Position numbers and translations under genes: made by a program. The notes under the pieces were generated by a model. It made no database searches. It saw nothing but the letters and a program-made list of their open reading frames with translations, and was not told where the DNA came from. Source: Neorhizobium sp. SHOUNA12A (lineage in GTDB: Bacteria; Pseudomonadota; Alphaproteobacteria; Rhizobiales; Rhizobiaceae). Taken from it: a stretch of 54,375 nt of DNA. This document shows positions 8,391-17,328 of the stretch, one piece after another. Numbering within the stretch: the stretch's first letter is position 1; every line of letters begins with the position of its first letter. Location of the stretch: the NCBI RefSeq assembly GCF_023006505.1, contig NZ_JALBGV010000039.1, forward strand, positions 1 to 54,375, in the 5' to 3' direction.

Positions 8391-10442
8391 ATGCATAACA
8401 AACGCAACACGCTGCTCTATGGTTTCGCGCTGTCGCTGATCGTGGGCTTATTCTTCGCCACATTGTATGCTGGCTTCCAGCGTGGCATCAGCGCCCAAAC
8501 GATCGACGAATTCGATATCCTGTCGTTCTGGTACGAAACGCCTTTCCATAAGGGCTATGTGACGCCGGTCTTCATCCGCGGATTGATGACGATCGGGGTG
8601 ACCGCCGTGATCATCACCCTGGTCATCACGATCGTTGTCTTGCGACAGCACGACGATCACGGTACGGCCCGCTGGGCCGGTTTCGGTGAGTTGGCAGCGG
8701 CAGGCTATATCAAGCCCTATGGCAAGATCAATGGACCGATCTTCGGCAAGACCAGCGGCCCGCGCGGTTTCGGAAGATATCTGACCAATGGCGACCAGCC
8801 CCACAGCCTGGTCGTAGCCCCTACGCGCGCCGGCAAGGGTGTCGGCATCGTCATTCCGACGCTGCTGACTTTCGACGGTTCCATCCTTGCGCTCGATGTG
8901 AAGGGGGAGCTGTTCGAGATGACCTCGCGCTCGCGTTTGGCGCGCGGCGACCGTGTGTATAAGTTCGCGCCGTTCGATCCATCGGCACGCACCCACAGCT
9001 ACAACCCGGTCCTCGATATCGTCGAGATGCCGCCTGAGCGCCGCTTCAGCGAGACACGACGCCTTGCCTATAATCTGATTGCACCGAAGGGCAAGGGATC
9101 GGAGGGCTTTATCGACGGTGCTCGCGATCTGCTCGTTGCAGGTATTCTCGCCTGCATCGAGCGCGGCACACCGTCGATCGGCGCCGTATACGACCTGTTT
9201 TCCCAGCCCGGTGAGAAATACAAGCTGTTTGCGCAGCTCGCCGAAGAAACGCAAAACGTTGAAGCTCAACGTATCTTCGACAATATGGCGGGTAACGATA
9301 CCAAAATCTTGACGTCCTATACTTCGGTGCTGGGAGATGGAGGACTGAACCTGTGGGCCGATCCCAGGATCAAGGCGGCGACGGTAACGTCTGACTTCTC
9401 GATTTATGACTTGCGTCGTGATCCCACATCTATCTTCATTTGTGTCAGCCCGAATGATCTGGAAGTCATCGCACCGCTGGTGCGCCTGTTTTTCCAACAA
9501 GTCGTTTCCATTCTGCAGCGCAGCATGCCGCAAAAGGACGAAATCTTCGAAGTGCTCTTCCTGCTCGACGAGTTCAAGCATCTCGGAAAGCTGGAATCGA
9601 TCGAGACCGCTGTAACGACGATCGCCGGCTACAAAGGCCGCTTCATGTTCATCATTCAAAGCCTCGCGGCCCTGACTGGCGCCTATGAAGAGGCGGGCAA
9701 GGAAAATTTTCTCAGCAATACCGGGATCCAGGTATTCATGGCGACGGCTGATGACGAAACGCCGAACTATATCTCAAAGGCCATCGGCGACTACAGCTAT
9801 AGAGAAAGATCGAAGTCTTACAGTACAAGTAACATGTTCGATACCAATATTCAGATATCCAACCAGGGTGCGCCGTTGATGCGGCCGGAACAGGTGCGCC
9901 TCATGGATGATCAGACGCAGATCGTTTTGATCAAAGGCCAGCCGCCGCTGAAGATGCATAAGGTCAAGTATTATTCGGATCGCATTCTCAAGCGCCTGTT
10001 TGAGGCGCAGACCGGGCCTTTGCCGGAACCTGAGCCTTTGGGTGGCCAACTGATTGCGCCGGTATCAACGGTCCAACAGACGGCACCGCCGGTAGAAGTC
10101 CCATCCACTGGCGTTGCTGGAGGTCAGTATCCAAACGGCGAACAGCTTCCGCAGATGTACCCGCCCGTTCCTGCATATCAGAACGCTGATTACGAAGAGG
10201 AAACTCATCCGCCGGATGCGCCGGCCGGCGCTTCGGAAAGCTCGGGTGGCAACGGCTCCGAATGGGAGCGTTATGAAGAAACAAAAAGACCTGTAAATCC
10301 AGCCTATGAGGATCCCTATCCGACCCCGAGCGGCCCGACTGAGGCGGAGTTGAAGGCGCTGGCCGCGCAACGCGCACTGCTCGACCGGATTATCGCGCTG
10401 CAGCGTAATTCGGATGCGAGCAAGTCGATGGGGTTGGAATAG
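8391..10442 (+). CDS. virD4: VirD4 coupling protein
   Basis: A 683-aa type IV coupling protein. ATG 8391 (MHNKRNTLLYGFALSL) starts directly at the first membrane helix and follows a purine-rich site; a TTG 30 bp upstream is less likely. Two N-terminal membrane helices are followed by HGTARWAGFGE, Walker A in APTRAGKGVG (about 140-149) and Walker B in LLDEFKHLG. The central ATPase region closely resembles Ti VirD4. The C-terminus (about 545-683) is a Pro/Glu-rich extension likely specific to this lineage. VirD4 docks T-complex and effectors at the VirB channel. It starts 50 bp after virD2. Confidence 0.93.
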   Translation: MHNKRNTLLYGFALSLIVGLFFATLYAGFQRGISAQTIDEFDILSFWYETPFHKGYVTPVFIRGLMTIGVTAVIITLVITIVVLRQHDDHGTARWAGFGELAAAGYIKPYGKINGPIFGKTSGPRGFGRYLTNGDQPHSLVVAPTRAGKGVGIVIPTLLTFDGSILALDVKGELFEMTSRSRLARGDRVYKFAPFDPSARTHSYNPVLDIVEMPPERRFSETRRLAYNLIAPKGKGSEGFIDGARDLLVAGILACIERGTPSIGAVYDLFSQPGEKYKLFAQLAEETQNVEAQRIFDNMAGNDTKILTSYTSVLGDGGLNLWADPRIKAATVTSDFSIYDLRRDPTSIFICVSPNDLEVIAPLVRLFFQQVVSILQRSMPQKDEIFEVLFLLDEFKHLGKLESIETAVTTIAGYKGRFMFIIQSLAALTGAYEEAGKENFLSNTGIQVFMATADDETPNYISKAIGDYSYRERSKSYSTSNMFDTNIQISNQGAPLMRPEQVRLMDDQTQIVLIKGQPPLKMHKVKYYSDRILKRLFEAQTGPLPEPEPLGGQLIAPVSTVQQTAPPVEVPSTGVAGGQYPNGEQLPQMYPPVPAYQNADYEEETHPPDAPAGASESSGGNGSEWERYEETKRPVNPAYEDPYPTPSGPTEAELKALAAQRALLDRIIALQRNSDASKSMGLE

Positions 10443-10461
10443 TCATATTTCTAGATGAAAA

Positions 10462-10475
10462 ATTACAAATGGAAC
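10462..10475 (+). promoter_or_regulatory. vir box upstream of the effector-like genes
   Basis: ATTACAAATGGAAC matches 12 of 14 positions of the VirG box consensus RTTRCAATTGWAAY. It lies about 78 bp upstream of the small gene at 10553 and downstream of virD4, where a separate VirG-driven transcript for secreted proteins would be expected. Confidence 0.5.
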
Positions 10476-10552
10476 TTTATTGAAGTATACGTTCAATATA
10501 AATCGTGGGAAAAGTATCAGATATTTAAGATCCAACATTGCTGGAGGAGGCC

Positions 10553-10717
10553 ATGATGAACGACCGGGATGCAGGTGCCGCGGATGCCGGCAGCAAAATC
10601 AACCAGCAGCGAGAAAGTGTCGTTGGCGAAAAACCGCCGAAACCACCGGAATTGGAGATCCGCGGCCGCCTCGGCCATCGGGAGTATGATCTGCGCACCC
10701 GTGCGCCGTCCCGTTAA
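10553..10717 (+). CDS. Small hydrophilic protein downstream of virD4
   Basis: A 54-aa ORF with a strong ribosome binding site (ctggaggagg) directly before two ATG codons (10553, 10556). The product is charged and ends EIRGRLGHREYDLRTRAPSR, with an arginine-rich tail. I do not recognise it. By position, small and ahead of larger candidate effectors, it could be a VirE1-like secretion chaperone, or itself a substrate given the basic tail. A vir box candidate lies upstream. Confidence 0.5.
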   Translation: MMNDRDAGAADAGSKINQQRESVVGEKPPKPPELEIRGRLGHREYDLRTRAPSR

Positions 10718-10806
10718 GGTTGAATGCGCGGGGCGCGTCGGAGGATCGCGCCGACGAACGATAAGATACCCCGCCATATCGACAATCACAAAAAGGATTT
10801 ACAAGG

Positions 10807-11868
10807 ATGGCAGAAGAACAGGGCGGAATACGTGGTCTCTTCAAGAGAGCATTTTTGCGCATCAACCAAACATTTCAATGGTCTGCCTCTTCTCCACGCC
10901 CGGAAATCAGCGCACCCTTGAGCCCGAGCCGGCCGCGCACGGCGCCCGTAGTGCCCGGTCTCCAAAATGACGAAACAAGCTCGGTAGGCATCGCCAATGC
11001 CACGCGAGTCCACGACCGTTTCGGCAGCGAGCCTTGGAACCAGACATCGGCCGTTAGGCCACCCCCTCAGGTCCATGAGGAAACCTTGGCAACGCTCGAA
11101 GGTAAACGTGGGCCCGGTCTCCGGCATTGGCCTTGGGTTTCGCCGACCACCACTGCCGCCGCGCCTTTAAACTCGACATCGGCCGTTAGACCGCCTCCTC
11201 ACGTGCATGAGGAAACCTTGGCAACGCTTGAAGGCAACCGTGGGCGCGGTGTTCAACCCTTGCCACGCCAGCGTTTACCACCGGAACCCTTTAGGTCGGA
11301 CACACAGCATCCACAAGCAACGCTGCCCGACGGCCGGCCAGCCTCGACCACCGAACCCGGCTTTTTTAGGGTTAGGCCGGAGGAAATGGAGGCCTTCTAT
11401 TTTTTTAATCAAATTCCTCCGCCTGAAGCTTCCCGGCCATTGACGTCGGCGCAATTACCAATGCCGCCCAGCAGGTTCTCGACCGCATCGACCGCGGTAG
11501 GATCCCGAGGTTCGACAAGTTCCGTGGTAAGCCAGCCATGGAGCGAAGGTGACAGATCTTCGACAGGGTCCACATTGCTCAACAGCAGCATTGATAGCCG
11601 CAGCAGCATGAGTTCGGTTCTGTCGCGCGATAGTCGCAGTTCCGTTGGGTCGGTGACTGGAGTGGCCACTGTAGCGACCTTTACGGCTCCAAGGCCCGCG
11701 GTTGTGGAAATTGCTCCCCCTCCGAACAGAACTGCCCCGCCGTCTGAGCTCCCGACATTGCTTCCGGTAAAATATGGTGGTCCGGACATCACGGAAGCGA
11801 TCCGCGAGGGCCCTAGAAGCTCAATTATAAATGGTCGTCCCGGTGATAGGGATCGGGAATCCCGCTAA
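10807..11868 (+). CDS. Putative type IV secreted effector with repeats
   Basis: A 353-aa product, not recognised. It contains two near-identical blocks (TSAVRPPPxVHEETLATLEG; DNA copies start at 11044 and 11176, period 132 bp), then a Ser/Thr-rich stretch (about 215-290). The C-terminus, RSSIINGRPGDRDRESR, fits the arginine-rich signal (R-x7-R-x-R-x-R type) known from VirF, VirE2, VirE3 and VirD5. No membrane segment or signal peptide is visible. It lies 89 bp after the small ORF behind a vir box candidate. Transport by VirB/VirD4 is an inference from the tail and location. Confidence 0.6.
   Translation: MAEEQGGIRGLFKRAFLRINQTFQWSASSPRPEISAPLSPSRPRTAPVVPGLQNDETSSVGIANATRVHDRFGSEPWNQTSAVRPPPQVHEETLATLEGKRGPGLRHWPWVSPTTTAAAPLNSTSAVRPPPHVHEETLATLEGNRGRGVQPLPRQRLPPEPFRSDTQHPQATLPDGRPASTTEPGFFRVRPEEMEAFYFFNQIPPPEASRPLTSAQLPMPPSRFSTASTAVGSRGSTSSVVSQPWSEGDRSSTGSTLLNSSIDSRSSMSSVLSRDSRSSVGSVTGVATVATFTAPRPAVVEIAPPPNRTAPPSELPTLLPVKYGGPDITEAIREGPRSSIINGRPGDRDRESR
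11044..11250 (+). repeat. Duplicated segment inside the effector-like gene
   Basis: A block of about 75 bp at 11044-11118 is repeated at 11176-11250 with mostly silent differences. It encodes the TSAVRPPPxVHEETLATLEG unit twice, 44 residues apart. The excess of synonymous changes suggests the protein unit is kept by selection. Confidence 0.85.
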
Positions 11869-11911
11869 ACGAGCGGCCAGATATCCATCAGTAGATTAGG
11901 TATTTTACATC

Positions 11912-13387
11912 ATGAGCAGTGACGAACAGCCCGACGCGATGGACAGATTTATATTTGCCGTGCAGGTCCGCCAACTGTTTTCGCGTAACAGTCATCTGCA
12001 GTTTGTTCCTCTCGAACTCGACCCCGAAACAGACAGAGATTTAAAGAGATTCATAGTTAAAGCGTGGGGTGGCCTTCTTGTCTCGCCGAAGAGCAGCGAG
12101 TATGGGGCACAGCTCCAAGATGATCTTAGACTATATTTCAACACGATGAACGAGCATTTGGACGCACATGTGGGTGTAGGGGAACTAGCGACATCAAATC
12201 GCGCGACCATGCTGGATCGGTTAAATAAGATATGGGTAGAAGAGATTACTACAGGGGTAACTGTCTCGGCAGAATTGTGTGCTGAGAGTTTAAACGAACC
12301 TCTCCCCCTGAGCCGCGAACCTCTGAGAGAATTACAAGATAGAACAGCAGCGCCTTACTTAGGGCAATCAATCAGCGCACACGATGCACTGCAGATGAAG
12401 GACGATTACCTAATATATCTTAACAATGTATATATTCGTACATCGTACAAAGAATCAGTATTTAATGAGAGATATCAATTCAGAGACGATATAGACGAGA
12501 ACGGATTTCAGGTTAAAAAAGAGATATCTTCAACTAATATAGAGATGGCAACTAAACTATTGGCGACTGATCTGGCAAGAACCCGACCGAGGCTATTTTC
12601 AGCAATGAAAATCCTGCTAGATGACGTAGTTGAACGCAATTTCCGTTTACTTGACGAACGTTTAGCAGCCTCACGCGATGAAGATCAGGTGCTCTGGGCA
12701 AGTTCTCCCGAAATCCCCTCGAACTTTTCGAGTCCGGCAGTCTCGCTCGGGTCAAGCCCGCCCGTCATAAACGGTATCCGTTCCGGTCGGGTTACCCCCG
12801 AAAGCGACGCGGACGAAATCTCGCCTTCTCGGCTCCGAAGACTTGGCAGTCCGGAGAGATCCGAGAATAGAGATGGAGCAGCGGAGATGCCATTGCCACT
12901 CTTGCCCGGATCAAGTCCAGCAACCGCGCGCGGTGTCAGGCGCAACCGCAACGCCTACGAAAGCGATGCCGACGAACATAGCGCACCACCATCTCGTCGT
13001 CGAAGGTTTGAGAGCCCGGACAGCTCAGCACCCAGCGAATTTCGAATCCATGACGATGAAACCGCTGTCCGGCCATTGCCATCTTCGGGCGAGGTTGTGA
13101 GCGAACACGCGCCCCCGGTGGCGAGGAGCCGGAGGTCGGATTTGATGCCGGCTTTCGGAGCCGAGAGGCGCACAAATACCTACAAAATACCTGATTTCCC
13201 CATCCACGAAGACGTACCTGGGGAGCACCTTCGGGCTTTGGTGGAGATAAGACTGCAAGATCAGGTATCGAGGCAGGCTCCGGATAACGGGGTATGGCGC
13301 GGGAATCCTGATGACAATCCGAATAAGGAAAATGTTCGGCCGATCATTAATCGACCCCTGGAGCGCATGCGAGAACGAGGCCGGTGA
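11912..13387 (+). CDS. Putative type IV secreted effector with NLS-like motif
   Basis: A 491-aa product that I do not recognise. Residues 1-245 look globular and alpha-helical and are encoded by noticeably AT-richer DNA than the neighbours. Residues 260-400 are low-complexity with two related units, ESDADE-x5-SRLRRLGSP and ESDADE-x5-SRRRRFESP. The latter resembles a basic nuclear localisation signal. The C-terminus, RPIINRPLERMRERGR, matches the arginine-rich VirB/VirD4 export signal. It starts 43 bp after the preceding effector-like gene, probably in the same transcript. No VirE2 or GALLS gene is seen nearby, so this gene pair could be a functional replacement, which is speculative. Confidence 0.6.
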   Translation: MSSDEQPDAMDRFIFAVQVRQLFSRNSHLQFVPLELDPETDRDLKRFIVKAWGGLLVSPKSSEYGAQLQDDLRLYFNTMNEHLDAHVGVGELATSNRATMLDRLNKIWVEEITTGVTVSAELCAESLNEPLPLSREPLRELQDRTAAPYLGQSISAHDALQMKDDYLIYLNNVYIRTSYKESVFNERYQFRDDIDENGFQVKKEISSTNIEMATKLLATDLARTRPRLFSAMKILLDDVVERNFRLLDERLAASRDEDQVLWASSPEIPSNFSSPAVSLGSSPPVINGIRSGRVTPESDADEISPSRLRRLGSPERSENRDGAAEMPLPLLPGSSPATARGVRRNRNAYESDADEHSAPPSRRRRFESPDSSAPSEFRIHDDETAVRPLPSSGEVVSEHAPPVARSRRSDLMPAFGAERRTNTYKIPDFPIHEDVPGEHLRALVEIRLQDQVSRQAPDNGVWRGNPDDNPNKENVRPIINRPLERMRERGR

Positions 13388-13558
13388 ACATCAGCGACAG
13401 GCAGCGGCCGCTAAGCTATTCACCCTCTGCCTTGGCGAGAGCCACAGCCCTGAATCAAAGCATGTCTCGTTTATTAGGCCTCATATCCTGCCGCTTTGAA
13501 AAAGTTTAGCACTCTGCGACGGAGAAGAGGTTGATAACATCGCCGATGGCGTGAGTGA

Positions 13559-14045
13559 TCATATCGAAGCTGCGGGCGGCTCGCTTTCGCAAGAGCGCCT
13601 TGAGTTTTGAGACTGCCATTTCAATTGCTTTGCCAGGATGACTCTCCTGATGAGGTTCCTGTTGAGGCCTGAGACAGGCTGACAAGCCAGATTTGTTGTA
13701 ACTTTCTCGAGACGCCCTTTTAACTTTCCGCGTCTGAGCCAGTCGTAGGCGGTCTGCCTATGGACGCCAAGCTTTTCCGAGAGTTCCTCCAACGTCACTT
13801 CGTCGTCGTCACGATGGGGCACGTGACCTGACCAGATCGGCCGCTTTTTCACGAGGCCTTTTCGCTCGAGGAGCTTTTGAACGATTAGCGCGTCAAACCT
13901 GGAATTTTTTGCGGGTGACCAGCCCTGGGTGTTGAGATCCTCGGAAATCTATTGGGCCGTTGCACCCTGGGAACGTAGGACCGTAATTCGGGCCAAGATC
14001 TCGTGATGATGTTCAAGCGCCTCAAAGGGGTTATTGGGTGAGTGG
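13559..14045 (-). pseudogene. Recombinase C-terminal remnant
   Basis: The minus-strand frame encodes EILARITVLRSQGATAQ, a TAG stop, then ISEDLNTQGWSPAK, ALIVQKLLERKGL and a helix-turn-helix segment (TLEELSEKLGVHRQTAYDWL). This pattern occurs in the C-terminal region of some serine-recombinase family proteins. The N-terminal catalytic part is absent and a stop interrupts the frame, so it is a mobile-element relic between the effector genes and virB11. The family call is moderate. Confidence 0.5.
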
Positions 14046-14132
14046 TTATGAAATCATGCATCGAGCCAAACAGGAACCCTGTTACCTCCAACAGGCTTTT
14101 AGCGGGCGCCCTCATGGAGCGCGTGCCGACCC

Positions 14133-15185
14133 CTACCGATCCATCTCCTGCGACGGCAGATAGATTTCAAGAACGCCGCGACGACCGTTGCGCCGGCCGA
14201 CCTGGATCACGAGGTCGATGGTGCGCTTTGCATATGTGATGATGTCCCTGTGCGAAAGCCTCACGCCGGACCGCATCACCATCAAGGCCAGCCGGTCGAA
14301 GGCAAGCGCGGGGCTGTCCGCATGGATGGTGGTAATTGCGCCCGGGTGACCGGTATTGATCGCTTCAAGGAAATCATAGGCCTCGACGCCGCGGATCTCG
14401 CCGAGAATGATCCGGTCGGGACGCATGCGCAGGCAGCTTTCCAGAAGCTTGGAGGGCATGCGCGGCGAATTCTCCTTACGGTCCGAAATCAGGCCCACCT
14501 GGTTGCGGTGCGGGGGAAACAGTTCTTGCGCGTCTTCTATGGTGATCAACCGTTCGTTGACATTCATCATCTCGATCAGCGATCGAGCCACGGTCGTCTT
14601 GCCGGATGAAGTCCCACCGGAGATCAGGACGTTGAACTTTTCATCGACCGCGCGGCGGAAAAGACCTTGCAGATCTCCTTTTTCCGCCATCTCGGCGATC
14701 GCGCGGTGCCGGTCGCGCCGCTCGTCGTCGACATGGATCTGGGTGCCTTCGACGAAAACGATATCCTGGCTGGCGAGCGCCCGCGCGAGGTATTTGCGGA
14801 TGGACAACGATATTCCGTTTTCGGTCGCTGGTTCGACCACGACCTGGACACGTTGTGGTTTTCCCCAGACATTGACGCGGCCGGACACGATCGGAGTGAG
14901 CACCCCAAGCGTGTTGCGCGTCTCGCCGGCAAGCTGGGCGCCGAGGCGCTTGATCGCTTGTGACGGCAAGGTCACTCCTATCTCGTGCATATGTTCTGCA
15001 CCTGACAGCTCGATGAAGATCGAGCCGTTCGGGTTGATCACCAGTTCATTGACGCGATCGTCGGTGAGATAGCTTCTAAGCGGCTCCAGATATTGTTCGA
15101 CGTAGGAAATTTCTTTGTGAGAGGGGCCAGAATGGCTATGGCGCTCATGATGGTTCTGATGATCAGGATGGGAGTGATGGTTCAT
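14133..15185 (-). CDS. virB11: VirB11 secretion ATPase
   Basis: A 350-aa member of the VirB11/PulE ATPase family: Walker A GGTSSGKT (residues 190-197), Asp box ITIEDAQELFPP, Walker B ILGEIRGVEAYDFLEAINTGHPG and a HAD segment. It powers pilus assembly and substrate transfer at the inner membrane. The first 23 residues contain nine histidines, which the usual Ti homologue lacks and which could bind metal. Its ATG overlaps the virB10 stop by 4 bp. It is the last gene of the virB operon. Confidence 0.95.
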   Translation of the reverse strand: MNHHSHPDHQNHHERHSHSGPSHKEISYVEQYLEPLRSYLTDDRVNELVINPNGSIFIELSGAEHMHEIGVTLPSQAIKRLGAQLAGETRNTLGVLTPIVSGRVNVWGKPQRVQVVVEPATENGISLSIRKYLARALASQDIVFVEGTQIHVDDERRDRHRAIAEMAEKGDLQGLFRRAVDEKFNVLISGGTSSGKTTVARSLIEMMNVNERLITIEDAQELFPPHRNQVGLISDRKENSPRMPSKLLESCLRMRPDRIILGEIRGVEAYDFLEAINTGHPGAITTIHADSPALAFDRLALMVMRSGVRLSHRDIITYAKRTIDLVIQVGRRNGRRGVLEIYLPSQEMDR

Positions 15186-16534
15186 CTGAACACCAGGTCT
15201 CGGTTGACGAAGATACGTATTTCTTCTCCCTGAGGAATGCGAATAATCGGCCCAAGGGAGAGATATTTACCAAGCGCGGCGTTCGTTTGATCCCCGACAT
15301 TGCCGCCGATATCATTGGCGACCTGGCCGCCGGTGTTAACGTTTACCGTGGCGCCCTGAGAGCCTCTGCCTCGGCTATCGGTTTGCGACGCGATGATCGT
15401 CGGTATTGCGGTGATCGCGCTGATCAGTGCCGCGGCTCCAAACTTCGTGCCATAGCGGTTGTCGACATTGCCCTCTGTTCCAGATCGGCCAAGCGTGTCG
15501 GTGCCGATCGAACCCAGCGCGATGGATTTGCCTTCCGGGGTGATGGCTCGGTTCCAAGCGATCATCACGCGTCTTTGGGCAAATTCGACATCGTTGTTGA
15601 ACTCGCCGATCAGAATCGTGCCTTGCGGCATCATGACCCGCGAGCCGTCGAAGGAATAAACCGGTTCCATGACCTGCGCTCGAAGGCTGCCGGGCAACGC
15701 GGTATCGATGGCGGTTTCAAGCACGGCGGAGATGATCGTCCCTTGTACGACCATGCGCGAGGGGTCCGGCAATCGTTGCGAAATGGAGGTTTGCACGACG
15801 CTGGAAGCATTGGCTTTTAGGAAACGCCGGTTTTTGTCGGTTTCCTCGGCGAATGGATTTGCATTCGCGGCCTCGGCTTGGCTTTGCGAGTTGTCAATCA
15901 GGACAGAATTCGATTCCCGCTGCTTCTTATCCAGCTGTTCGCTGTTTCTCTGTGCGTCTGCCTGCCGCCTTGCCGCCTCCTCGGCGCGCCGTGTGGCCAC
16001 TCTGGCTCTCTCCGCTTCCTCCTGCAGGCGGGCATTGTTCTCGGCCATGGCCTTGCGCTCCGCCTCCAGCTTCTGTGCCATGGTGTTGTTATAGGCCTCG
16101 AGCATTTTTTGCATCTCGGCGTTGGACATGCCTGTCTTGCCGTTCTTAAGGCTGGCAACCTGATCCTGAAGCGCCTTGATCTGTTCGTTCAGGGTATTGT
16201 CGGGCTTGGCGGCTGGAACGGTGAAATCAAGCGGCGAGTGCTGGCCGTTTTCATTATCGACCTTCAAGCTTATCTGGGACGTCTTTTGCGCATCACCGTC
16301 GGCCGTGCCGAACATCCTCCATGCTTTTGCTGGGCCAACAAGGATGAAAAGGCCCCCGGCGCAGCCCGCCATAAGGGCCGCCGTCAAAACCCGCCTATTG
16401 GAAAGTCCTTTGCCAGCGGAACCTTTTTGGCGGGCTCGCCGCGCTTGCAGGAGCACTTCACGGTCGGAAAGTGGCTGAGGGCTGGCCTTGGGTTCTTCGT
16501 GGTGCTCAAACCCACCGGCGTCATCGTCCTGCAT
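15182..16534 (-). CDS. virB10: VirB10 channel protein
   Basis: A 450-aa product when started at 16534 (MQDDDAGGFE). One membrane helix lies at about 49-67, a long coiled-coil-like region at about 110-215 and a C-terminal VirB10/TrbI domain (about 260-450) with VVQGTIISAVLETAID and the antenna region. Ti VirB10 is about 377 aa; the extra length is the coiled coil, so this is a divergent branch closer to plasmid-conjugation VirB10 proteins. VirB10 bridges inner and outer membranes and senses ATP use. The start overlaps virB9 by 14 bp. Confidence 0.92.
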   Translation of the reverse strand: MQDDDAGGFEHHEEPKASPQPLSDREVLLQARRARQKGSAGKGLSNRRVLTAALMAGCAGGLFILVGPAKAWRMFGTADGDAQKTSQISLKVDNENGQHSPLDFTVPAAKPDNTLNEQIKALQDQVASLKNGKTGMSNAEMQKMLEAYNNTMAQKLEAERKAMAENNARLQEEAERARVATRRAEEAARRQADAQRNSEQLDKKQRESNSVLIDNSQSQAEAANANPFAEETDKNRRFLKANASSVVQTSISQRLPDPSRMVVQGTIISAVLETAIDTALPGSLRAQVMEPVYSFDGSRVMMPQGTILIGEFNNDVEFAQRRVMIAWNRAITPEGKSIALGSIGTDTLGRSGTEGNVDNRYGTKFGAAALISAITAIPTIIASQTDSRGRGSQGATVNVNTGGQVANDIGGNVGDQTNAALGKYLSLGPIIRIPQGEEIRIFVNRDLVFR

Positions 16535-17306
16535 GCGCGACCTCCCATCGGCTAAAGAGGCCGCGTTTCTCCGAGACTGCAGCTTTGGCCCCAATGCAGA
16601 CGGACTCGTCTCCGATCCGCAGAACCCAGTAATCGCTTGTGCCATCGACGATGACCGTATTGCCGTTCGTCCGCGAATTGACGAGCGCTTCCTTCTTGTC
16701 GCGGCCCACCTTGAAAATCGCCGGCCGAGGCGCATTGGCAGGCAGGAAGAACGTCGTCTGACGCCCGTTGTCCTGGACCCAGCCAGGCCGAAAGCGGGCT
16801 CTGCCGGATACCATATAGTCGGAATTGACCCGCCGGCCTTCTACAGCCTCCAGAGGCTGCTGCTTGGCGGATTTTTCCTCGGGATAGGTGAAGACGGTGC
16901 GCAGCACCGCACTCCTCTCACCACCTGGCGGCTGCTCTCCCATCGAACGCAGATCAAACGTGTAGACACGGGTGGTGGTATAGATCGTCATGTTGGTGGC
17001 TGCCGAAGGAACGATAGCCTTGAGGCTGACAACATTGCCGCTCTTCAACTTGACAACCTCCCATGATGAACTGTCTCCGATCAGGATCGACTGTACCTCC
17101 TCGCTTTCGGAAAACTGCAGGGAGGTGACCGATTTCAGATAAAGGTCCAGCCTGTAGACGTTGGTTTCGTTATAGGCGAAGGTCTTGATACGTGGATCAG
17201 AAGGACTTTCCGCAGGAGCCTGGACTTGCGGTGAAGGGGAGGCGGAAAAAGCGGGGGTTGCGCTGCAGAAGGCGAGAAGGAATAAAATATTTCGATTTAA
17301 TATCAT
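16521..17306 (-). CDS. virB9: VirB9 outer-membrane complex protein
   Basis: A 261-aa product when started at 17306, where MILNRNILFLLAFCSATPAFSA is an obvious signal peptide; longer in-frame starts would bury it. The conserved NVYRLDLYLKSVTSLQF block and the C-terminal VDGTSDYWVLRIGDESVCIG block mark VirB9/TrbG. VirB9 forms the outer-membrane core with VirB7 and VirB10. It follows virB8 after about 22 bp. Confidence 0.92.
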   Translation of the reverse strand: MILNRNILFLLAFCSATPAFSASPSPQVQAPAESPSDPRIKTFAYNETNVYRLDLYLKSVTSLQFSESEEVQSILIGDSSSWEVVKLKSGNVVSLKAIVPSAATNMTIYTTTRVYTFDLRSMGEQPPGGERSAVLRTVFTYPEEKSAKQQPLEAVEGRRVNSDYMVSGRARFRPGWVQDNGRQTTFFLPANAPRPAIFKVGRDKKEALVNSRTNGNTVIVDGTSDYWVLRIGDESVCIGAKAAVSEKRGLFSRWEVAHAGR

Positions 17307-17328
17307 GATATTGTTCCTGTCATGAAAT

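Noticed and set aside
8327..8398. 23-codon ORF between virD2 and virD4 as a possible virD3
   Set aside because: Too short and without a ribosome binding site of note; overlaps the end of virD2 and the virD4 start region.
8448..9659. 403-codon antisense frame across virD4
   Set aside because: Shadow of a well-conserved gene with GC-rich third positions; product has no protein-like features.
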